A stretch of 7,432 nucleotides of DNA, from contig JAJDEC010000534.1 in NCBI GenBank assembly GCA_029259995.1, positions 1 to 7,432 on the forward strand. Reading direction: 5' to 3'. A model generated the notes under the pieces. The model worked only from the letters and a program-made list of their open reading frames with translations, was not told the DNA's origin and ran no database searches. This document shows, piece after piece, positions 1-5,447 of the stretch; position 1 is the stretch's first letter; every line of letters starts with the position of its first letter. Made by a program: the position numbers and the translations under genes. This stretch comes from Phycisphaerae bacterium (lineage in GTDB: Bacteria > Planctomycetota > Phycisphaerae > UBA1845 > UTPLA1).

Positions 1-1
1 C

Positions 2-178
2 GGCGTCCTTGGAGGTATGGCAACGCTCGTCATCTAAGCAATACTCAGGTTACTGCGACCCGTCGGCCGTGCCGCGCGACGTCGAATTCGACAAACTTCG
101 GGTCGCGATGAATCCAGTCAGGATGAAACCCGTTCCGTAAATCCGGATTCGATTCCCTATGCAAAACCGCGAGCGCCG
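2..178 (+). pseudogene. Upstream part of the membrane-protein reading frame, interrupted by a TAA at 35-37
   Basis: Read in the frame of the downstream gene, bases 2-34 give GVLGGMATLVI. This looks like the glycine-rich stretch after an HGG motif in this class of polytopic membrane proteins. The frame meets TAA at 35-37, then runs open through an Arg-rich and polar linker straight into the membrane protein at 179. No ATG, GTG or TTG lies in this frame between the stop and 179, so the downstream piece has no convincing start of its own. The simplest reading is one longer gene broken by a nonsense mutation or a base-call error. Third-position GC looks lower in the linker (38-178) than in the rest of the gene, and frame 3 is also open to 140, so a frameshift pair is an alternative. 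The HG of the supposed HGG would lie outside the window and is not seen. Confidence 0.45.
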
Positions 179-1093
179 TTGCTCGGCATCGTTGTGGGCC
201 TCTGCACGATCAGTGTGCTCGTGAACCCGTTCGGTCCCGCCCTGCCGCGCGTCTGGATCAGCCTCATGGGCTCCAGCGTCATCCCGAAAGTCATCATCGA
301 ACATGCGCGACTGTCGCCGCTGAGCCCGGAAGGAATGATGATCCTGCTGCTCGCCGCCGGTTACGTTTATGTGATTCTCGGCGTTCTGCCGCGCGGATTG
401 CGCATGGCTTGGCTCCTGCCGGCCGTCTGGTTTCTGCTGGCCCTGTCTCGGGTTCGCCACGGACCGCTGTTTGCCATCGTGACGGCACTCGCCATCGCGG
501 ACATGCTGCCCCATCATCCGGCCTATCAGAAACTGCGATCAACGATCACATCGTTCAAGCCACTGATACGCCGACAGCCTGCCGTCTGGCCATTCGGCTG
601 CGTCGTCTTCGCCTTGTTCACGGTCGCGTTGTGCGTCCAATCCGCCGGTTGGAAGCTGCCCGTTATCGGCGCCGGCCGATGCGTTGCGACCAACGACATA
701 TGGCCGGTGGACGCCGTCGCCGCGCTCAAGCGCGAGTCCACTGACGCCGAGCGCCCCGTCCGCGTGTTTAATGAAATGCGATTCGGCGGATATCTCGCCT
801 ACGCCGCGCCCTCGTCGAGAATCTACATCGACGATCGATGCGAATTGCATCGCGACGAAGGCCTGCTCCGATACATCGAGTTACAGACGTATCCGGAGCG
901 GATCGCCGGAGAAGCCGAGCGCTACGGCTTCGACTACGCGCTGATCCGTCACGGATCGCGTGTGTGCGAATACCTGTCCCACAATGATGATTGGTTACTC
1001 ATGCACAGAAATGACACAGCCGCCCTGTTCAAGGCCGTGTCGACAAACCGACGACAATCCGTCGCAATTGCGAAACCCATTCCGCAACGGTAG
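179..1093 (+). CDS. C-terminal part of a polytopic membrane protein, glycosyltransferase-like family of unknown function
   Basis: 304 codons from a TTG at 179. Hydrophobic segments lie near residues 3-17, 54-70, 77-91, 96-110 and 137-154, followed by a soluble C-terminal domain of about 150 residues. Recognisable features are LVNPFG after the first helix, a short RVRHGPLFAI segment, and in the soluble part NDIWPVDAV (172-180), FNEMRFGGYLAY (197-208) and IYIDDRCELH (215-224), then YGFDYALI (249-256). From memory, this N-x-x-(W/F)-GGYL...(I/V)D-x-R pattern is typical of large membrane proteins annotated as hypothetical or glycosyltransferase-like; no reaction is established. Full-length relatives have further N-terminal helices, so 179 is unlikely to be the true start. 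It is the first possible start after the in-frame TAA at 35-37 and has no clear ribosome binding site. It ends 41 bp before the flippase-like gene and may share its transcript. Family confidence is moderate and functional confidence low. Confidence 0.7.
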   Translation: MLGIVVGLCTISVLVNPFGPALPRVWISLMGSSVIPKVIIEHARLSPLSPEGMMILLLAAGYVYVILGVLPRGLRMAWLLPAVWFLLALSRVRHGPLFAIVTALAIADMLPHHPAYQKLRSTITSFKPLIRRQPAVWPFGCVVFALFTVALCVQSAGWKLPVIGAGRCVATNDIWPVDAVAALKRESTDAERPVRVFNEMRFGGYLAYAAPSSRIYIDDRCELHRDEGLLRYIELQTYPERIAGEAERYGFDYALIRHGSRVCEYLSHNDDWLLMHRNDTAALFKAVSTNRRQSVAIAKPIPQR

Positions 1094-1134
1094 CCTACTC
1101 CCGAACTGGCACGGATCGTGCCATGGAATGAGCG

Positions 1135-2394
1135 TTGGACTCGTTGCATGGTCAACCGTTGGACATTCACACGACGCGGACGGAACGCTTGAAGAAACGT
1201 GCAAAGAAATGGTTCCTGAATTTCGTCAAGCTCGCAGTCTGCGGCGTGGCGATCTGGTATCTCAGTACCAAAGTCACGCTCGACGATCGCGTCAGTTTCG
1301 ACGCCGAGCCCGAGCGCACGTGGACCATCGTTGAAGAAGTCGGCACGGCCCCGAATCAGACGCTCGTCCTCAAGGCAACTGACACTCAGGAAAGTCGAAC
1401 CGTCGCACTCGCGGCACTCGGCCAGGACGGCGAGCGCAAAGGCAGGATCGAACGAGGCATCAAGACCGTCGTCGCCAGCACGCAATGGACGTGGATGGGC
1501 GCCGCGATTCTCATCTTCGCGCCAGTGCCGTTCATCCTTGGCTGGCGCCTGAAAATGCTGCTGTCGACGCAGGAAATCGCGATCAGCTATCGGGACAGCC
1601 TGCTGCTGACGTTCGCCGGTAACTTCTTCAACTTCACACTCCCCGGAACGACGGGCGGCGATCTCTACAAGGCCTATCACATCGCCAAGCGAACCCACAA
1701 GCGAACCGAAGGCGTCACGATCGTCATCCTCGATCGCGTGTTCGGGTTGATCAGTTTCCTGCTCCTGGCCGCAGCTACAATTATTGCCGCACAAAACACA
1801 TCCGTCATCGGCGAATTTGGCACCTACGTCGGTTATCTCATGCTCGTCCTGATCGTGTCGGGGCTCTTGTATTTCTCAGAGCGCGTTCGACGATTCTTTC
1901 GATTCGATCACTGGCTCGGCAAGCTGCCATTCGCCGATAAGCTCCATCGCATCGACGGAACTGCCTTTGCCCTGCGCCGACATCCCAGACAGTCCGCAGG
2001 CTCGCTGCTGATCACGATCGTCAGCCACTTTTTTCTGATCACGTCGATCTATTTCCTGGCGAGGAGTTTCGGCATCAACCCACTGCCCGATCGCGGCGCA
2101 GGCCAGCTCTACGTCGCCATAATGATCTCCTCCGTCGTCGGCTACTTGTTTGCCGCCGTACCGATCAGCTTTCAGGGCTTCGGGCTCTTCGAAGCCGTCT
2201 TCATCAAAGTGCTGGTGGAAGGCGGATGGTGCGACGCATCCGCGATGGTCATCCTGACGCTCTCGTCAAGGCTCGTGCAGATCCTGTGGTCGCTGCCGGG
2301 AATCATCGTCCCGTGGATGGGACTCGGAAGTCCGACGCTTGAGTCGGAAGACGATCGCATCCCCGCCGGAGAAATCGCCGCCGCCCCGCAATAA
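1135..2394 (+). CDS. Lysylphosphatidylglycerol synthase-type transmembrane protein (YbhN/UPF0104-like flippase domain)
   Basis: 419 residues from TTG. A basic N-terminus leads to helix 1 (about 27-45), a soluble stretch of about 70 residues (47-116), then a multi-helix core. Family landmarks are LPGTTGGDLYKAYHIAK (169-185), the ILDRVFGLISF loop and helix (198-208), and AVPISFQGFGLFEAVF (341-356), matching the PF03706-type pattern of GGD...KAY, DRxxGL and a P-x-S-x-x-GxG-x-x-E motif. Known members translocate or flip lipids or glycolipids in the inner membrane; here the substrate is unknown, and no C-terminal aminoacyl-transferase domain is present. The start is uncertain: an in-frame ATG at 1123 is followed at once by TGA (1129-1131), so translation must begin at a TTG at 1135, 1144, 1159 or 1189, none with a strong ribosome binding site. 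The last 92 nt overlap the 3' end of the opposite-strand protease gene. Confidence 0.88.
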   Translation: MDSLHGQPLDIHTTRTERLKKRAKKWFLNFVKLAVCGVAIWYLSTKVTLDDRVSFDAEPERTWTIVEEVGTAPNQTLVLKATDTQESRTVALAALGQDGERKGRIERGIKTVVASTQWTWMGAAILIFAPVPFILGWRLKMLLSTQEIAISYRDSLLLTFAGNFFNFTLPGTTGGDLYKAYHIAKRTHKRTEGVTIVILDRVFGLISFLLLAAATIIAAQNTSVIGEFGTYVGYLMLVLIVSGLLYFSERVRRFFRFDHWLGKLPFADKLHRIDGTAFALRRHPRQSAGSLLITIVSHFFLITSIYFLARSFGINPLPDRGAGQLYVAIMISSVVGYLFAAVPISFQGFGLFEAVFIKVLVEGGWCDASAMVILTLSSRLVQILWSLPGIIVPWMGLGSPTLESEDDRIPAGEIAAAPQ

Positions 2395-3772
2395 CCATCG
2401 ACAACATCATCAGCCCGGGAAACAACATGCCCGTGCCGCAGGCCGCCGCCGAGGGCAGGAGCAATTGCCCCTGTGAATCGAGCGAAAACCCGACAGCAAA
2501 AAACCCTTCCGTATTCGCCTGCAACACGTTGCCCGAGCGATCCTGAAAATCCGTTTTGTCTTCGCTCGTAAGGAAAATGCCGTACTGCCCCGCAGGCAAC
2601 GCCTTTGCGGACGTCCACACCAGCGTTGCGTTCTCATCCCGCCACGAGATCGTCCCGTCCATCGGCGTCGTCTCATACGTGACAGCGATGTCAACGCCGT
2701 TCTGTACTTCCGACACGTCAATCGCTTCACTGAATTCGATCACAACGCCGGTTACGCGCTGAGAGTTCAGCATGAATTGTGGATCGATTCGCAGCACCTT
2801 GGGCGGCAGATCGTCTACACCCGTGTCGCAGGTCGTCGTATTTGATGATCCACCATTCGATGTGCCGCTCGGGATGGGCTCAGCCGGCGCACGGGGAATG
2901 AATCCACCTGAAATGACCGTCGCCGAAGCCGGGCTCGTTTCCGTCGTCAACGAACTGGACGCCGGGGCGCACTGATCCGTCGCATGATCCGCAGTCTCAA
3001 CGTGTTCGACGACCTTCGATCGGATCCCGTTGCCCGACTGCATCGCCCGCGCCAACTCACTCATCTGACACGGCGAGAATATTGCCTGCCCGACAGCGAG
3101 ATCCTCGCGACCGCCCATGATGTTTCCCGTGTCGGGACACACGTCCGGACAATTCCGCGACTCGCTCCCCGCCCCGGTACATCGATTGTGATCGCTTTCG
3201 CAAGGTCGATTGAGACATTGATACGTGTGCTGCAATCCGAAGTAATGACCGATCTCATGAAGCCAGCCCAGACTCCAGTTCAGAATGCCCACACGATTGT
3301 TGATGATGATGATTTCGTCACCGCTCGAAGGGATCGAGCAATACCCGCCGCAACCCGTCAACTCGCTGATGACATAGATGTTGATTGCATCGAAACGATA
3401 GAAATAATTCGCCGCATCCGCCCGGGCGTGCGCTTCGAATTCCCGCTTCAGATCGCAGTCGAACGGCCCGAACCACTGGCTCTTCCCGCGTACATCCAGG
3501 ATTTCGACAAGTTCCACGCGCCAATCCGCGTTCATCGCGGCGAGCGTCGCGTTGCATTCGTCGAATACCGTCAGAATCTGCTCTTCCGAACGATAGTAGC
3601 CGTCAAAAGGCCTCTGCCCCGCCGCATCATTCATGATCTTGACGGAAACACGAACCGTCTTCGTGACCGTCGGAGAAACCAACGTGTCGGCGACATAAAT
3701 CTGTGCATCAGCCTGTGAGGCAAGTAAAAATGGAATAATCAATGCAACGGCGAGAATTCGAAGACTACCCAC
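2303..3772 (-). CDS. Secreted M43-like zinc metalloprotease with Ig-like domain and C-terminal sorting-like tail
   Basis: 489 residues from the GTG at 3772, chosen because AAGGAG lies 6 nt upstream and a signal peptide begins there (hydrophobic core LRILAVALIIPFLLA, likely cleavage after ADA near residue 23). The frame is open further up to 3862, but that extension would bury the signal peptide. The catalytic motif HEIGHYFGLQH (172-182) fits HExxHxxGxxH, and NIMGG (217-221) is a plausible Met-turn; both fit the metzincin family M43 (pappalysin/cytophagalysin type). Several cysteines around the motif suggest disulfides. A Ser/Thr/Pro-rich linker (about 270-315) leads to a Big_5-like Ig domain (about 321-428; FSEAIDVS, LPAGQYGI, DRSGNVL). 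The C-terminus has CGTGM, a hydrophobic helix and RRRFLRR, resembling tripartite sorting or anchoring tails, then 18 extra residues. Likely exported, and possibly surface-held through this tail. Substrate unknown. Confidence 0.87.
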   Translation of the reverse strand: MGSLRILAVALIIPFLLASQADAQIYVADTLVSPTVTKTVRVSVKIMNDAAGQRPFDGYYRSEEQILTVFDECNATLAAMNADWRVELVEILDVRGKSQWFGPFDCDLKREFEAHARADAANYFYRFDAINIYVISELTGCGGYCSIPSSGDEIIIINNRVGILNWSLGWLHEIGHYFGLQHTYQCLNRPCESDHNRCTGAGSESRNCPDVCPDTGNIMGGREDLAVGQAIFSPCQMSELARAMQSGNGIRSKVVEHVETADHATDQCAPASSSLTTETSPASATVISGGFIPRAPAEPIPSGTSNGGSSNTTTCDTGVDDLPPKVLRIDPQFMLNSQRVTGVVIEFSEAIDVSEVQNGVDIAVTYETTPMDGTISWRDENATLVWTSAKALPAGQYGIFLTSEDKTDFQDRSGNVLQANTEGFFAVGFSLDSQGQLLLPSAAACGTGMLFPGLMMLSMVIAGRRRFLRRGCDRLPTQASDFRVPSTGR

Positions 3773-3778
3773 GTACCA

Positions 3779-3784
3779 CTCCTT
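3779..3784 (-). promoter_or_regulatory. Ribosome binding site deciding the GTG start of the metalloprotease
   Basis: The minus strand reads AAGGAG here, 6 nt before GTG at 3772-3770. It is one of the few clear Shine-Dalgarno sites in the window. It fixes the start directly before the signal peptide and argues against the longer open frame reaching 3862. Confidence 0.75.
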
Positions 3785-4195
3785 GGCATGACAATCGCGC
3801 GGACTCCCCCCGGAACCGATTCGCTGAATACTACGCCGCCCCCATTTGTCCGGTTCGGGCAATCCGAATTCGATTCCCCCGATATTGGCACGGCATGTTG
3901 AAACCTCGCGACGCTGGACAGATCAGGCATACGCCATACCCAATCATCGGCGAATCGTCGATGCAGAGCGGACCGCAAGTCTCTTGTGAGATCTACCGAC
4001 GTGGATGGGAAAACGAATCCGCTCGGCTGGAACTCAGGACGCCAACCTTCGCATTCATCACGGTTTGGGTTCACGCATGTTGAATCAACCGACGCGAACG
4101 GTCTGTTTATTGGAGATGAGAATCTGGAATGAGGCGACGTCAGGCTCAACCCGACAGTGCAAATGTTTGTTCAGAATGATGATCTGACTGTGACA
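3785..4195. other. Non-coding stretch upstream of the metalloprotease
   Basis: About 410 bp between the end of the minus-strand sigma unit and the start of the minus-strand protease. Open frames exist on both strands, but their translations show no recognisable domain, no good start context and no protein-like composition, so I treat them as chance. The protease promoter should lie here, but I cannot place -35 and -10 boxes with confidence. No tRNA, riboswitch or rho-independent terminator is evident. Small inverted repeats (CATCG...CGATG near 3943-3962; TCAGA...TCTGA at 4171-4187) are too short to call. Confidence 0.5.
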
Positions 4196-4654
4196 TCAAT
4201 CATCTCGATCGATGGATGCGCTCCGCCCTCGGCCGAATCCCCGCGCCAAACCGTCGAGCGCACTGAAAACGCCGATCCTGACGAATATGACCGCAATTCC
4301 CGCCCCAACGCGCCACGCCAGACTGCGAGCGCGCAATGCAAGTCGCTGCAAGCGTGACACAGCCGGTCCCGCCTGACGCAATTGTTGCGCCAACTGACTG
4401 CGATTCACGGCGGAATCCGCCCATCGCAACGCCCGCGCATTGGCCGGTCCCAAAAGGCTGCGTGCGGGCGGATCCGCGCGCAACTGGAGCATTCCGGCTG
4501 CCAGACGGCGTTTCCCCGCCGCAGACTTGGGATCGTGGAGATTGTCCTCCCACTCGTCGTTCAGCGACTCGCTGTCCCGACTCGGCAGCTCGCGTACAAG
4601 CCAGTCCGGGACGCCCCGCGTGGACGCCTGCTCCAGGTAATCACGTATTCGCAT
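4196..4654 (-). CDS. Hypothetical protein with one possible C-terminal membrane segment, coupled to the sigma factor gene
   Basis: 152 residues from the ATG at 4654, which lies inside the last codons of the sigma gene (14-nt overlap), so translation is probably coupled. A frame extending upstream to 4711 exists but would sit deep inside the sigma gene. The N-terminal half is charged (MRIRDYLEQAS, WLVRELPSRDSES, NDEWEDNLHDP). The middle is Ala/Arg/Leu/Gln-rich and probably helical (about 84-113). Residues 116-137 form a hydrophobic stretch with an Arg at 126, followed by a basic Gly/Arg tail. I recognise no family. Location and coupling are those of anti-sigma factors, and a cytoplasmic helical domain followed by a membrane segment would fit that role. 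However, there is no HxxxCxxC zinc anti-sigma motif (the protein has no cysteine), so this is position-based inference only. Confidence 0.7.
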   Translation of the reverse strand: MRIRDYLEQASTRGVPDWLVRELPSRDSESLNDEWEDNLHDPKSAAGKRRLAAGMLQLRADPPARSLLGPANARALRWADSAVNRSQLAQQLRQAGPAVSRLQRLALRARSLAWRVGAGIAVIFVRIGVFSALDGLARGFGRGRSASIDRDD

Positions 4655-5249
4655 CGGCCGCCCCATCCTCTCGCACGCCCATGCGCTCAGACAGCGCGAT
4701 GATCGCCTCACGGCGATAGACCCGCGCCGTCCCGACCGTGATGTTCAGAACCCGGGACACATCCTTGTAACTCAACTCCGCCAGATCTCGAAGCGAGATG
4801 ACGTCCCGCAGTCGATCAGGAAGCGACTCAATGGCGTCTCGCAGTTCTTCCACGAGAAGCCCCGCGCCGGGGACACTCTCTTTCGCTGCGCGAGCATCCT
4901 CACGCCGTCGCCACGCATCCGCAACGGCCGGGAAGTGATCGATCCGGACTCGGCGCTTTCGACCGATGTCCCGCCCCGCGTTGATCGCCACGCGGAACAA
5001 ATACGAACGCTCCGGTCGCAAGCCGGTCTTCTGAAAATGAGCAATGAGTTTGCAGAAGCAATCCTGATACGCGTCGAGGACGTCTTCCTCGCGGCCCAAC
5101 ATGCGCCACAAGAGCCGCACAATGGCAGGTCCGTCCTTGCGCATCGCCGTGAGCACCCAGGCCTGATCGACCCGGGCCGTCGACGCATCCATTGCACCGA
5201 ACATGCTGGCGACTTTGAATTGGATCGCGTTTTCGAACAAAGGTACCAT
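4641..5249 (-). CDS. ECF-type RNA polymerase sigma factor
   Basis: 202 residues if started at the ATG at 5249; alternatives are ATG 5192 (183 residues), ATG 5204 and TTG 5279 (212 residues). None has a good ribosome binding site. In the 212-residue numbering, region 2 runs about 50-110, with EEDVLDAYQDCFCKLIAHF (64-82) as the region 2.2 core-binding helix and SYLFRVAINAGRDIGRKRR (92-110) as regions 2.3-2.4. A linker of about 30 residues follows, then region 4 at 143-200, with ESLPDRLRDVISLRDL, YKDVSRVLNI and GTARVYRREAI as the helix-turn-helix. Such proteins direct RNA polymerase to a small set of promoters, often their own. The downstream gene overlaps by 14 nt and the divergent neighbour is a GspE-type ATPase gene, so control of the secretion/pilus unit is a reasonable guess but not shown. 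There is no SnoaL-type or other C-terminal extension. Confidence 0.88.
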   Translation of the reverse strand: MVPLFENAIQFKVASMFGAMDASTARVDQAWVLTAMRKDGPAIVRLLWRMLGREEDVLDAYQDCFCKLIAHFQKTGLRPERSYLFRVAINAGRDIGRKRRVRIDHFPAVADAWRRREDARAAKESVPGAGLLVEELRDAIESLPDRLRDVISLRDLAELSYKDVSRVLNITVGTARVYRREAIIALSERMGVREDGAADANT

Positions 5250-5317
5250 CCGCCGTTGCGAGAGCCAGTGGTGCCGCAACGCTAAGGTGTGCCGTACCTA
5301 TCTTAAACGGGCAAGCC

Positions 5318-5383
5318 GGCAGCTTGTTAGCTGGCTGTCAGAAAAATAATCTCGGCTTTCACTACGGCTGCTAACAAGGTGCC
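5318..5383. promoter_or_regulatory. Inverted pair of 18-nt motifs in the divergent sigma/gspE intergenic region
   Basis: The plus strand at 5318-5335 reads GGCAGCTTGTTAGCTGGC. The reverse complement of 5366-5383 reads GGCACCTTGTTAGCAGCC. They agree at 15 of 18 positions, with an uninterrupted shared core CTTGTTAGC. The centres are 48 bp apart, and the space between is AT-rich (GAAAAATAAT). Each motif has roughly palindromic ends (GGC...GSC). The position between two divergent units, with the left copy on a candidate -35 box, suggests operator sites for a shared regulator. A stem-loop is the alternative, but the loop would be about 30 nt. Confidence 0.5.
5324..5352 (+). promoter_or_regulatory. 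Candidate housekeeping-type promoter toward gspE
   Basis: TTGTTA at 5324-5329 (4/6 to TTGACA) is followed after 17 nt by TAATCT (5347-5352), or after 15 nt by the better -10 match AATAAT (5345-5350, 5/6). A transcript would begin near 5358, upstream of both possible gspE starts (5379 and 5448). The -35 box lies inside the left copy of the inverted motif, so a protein bound there could block this promoter. This is a sequence match only. Confidence 0.35.
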
Positions 5384-5447
5384 CGATAGGGCGTTATTTA
5401 CCAATGACTCCCCAAACGCGCACCCCCAGAGGTTCATCAACGTCGCC

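Noticed and set aside
949..1794. Minus-strand open frame of 281 codons opposite the membrane-protein genes
   Set aside because: The opposite strand encodes recognisable membrane-protein motifs, while this frame gives a His/Arg/Asp-rich sequence without domains.
2984..3718. Long plus-strand open frame (244 codons) opposite the metalloprotease
   Set aside because: It lies entirely antisense to a gene with a clear zinc motif and signal peptide; its Arg/Ile/Asp-rich translation is typical of a shadow frame.
3773..3862. N-terminal extension of the protease to 3862
   Set aside because: The GTG at 3772 has a good ribosome binding site and begins a normal signal peptide; the extension would place 30 polar residues before it.
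3742..4083. Plus-strand open frame of 113 codons in the gap upstream of the protease
   Set aside because: It runs antisense over the protease start and signal peptide, has no ribosome binding site and no recognisable domain.
3739..4149. Minus-strand open frame of 136 codons overlapping the protease start
   Set aside because: It overlaps the well-supported protease 5' end in another frame, and its translation shows no family features.
4171..4187. Inverted repeat TCAGA...TCTGA as terminator of the sigma unit
   Set aside because: The stem is only 5 bp, AT-rich, and has no T-run after it on the minus strand.
5347..5378. Mirror-image promoter toward the sigma gene using TTGTTA of the right-hand motif
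   Set aside because: At 17-18 nt spacing the -10 position reads CGAGAT or GAGATT, a poor match, so only the plus-strand promoter is listed.
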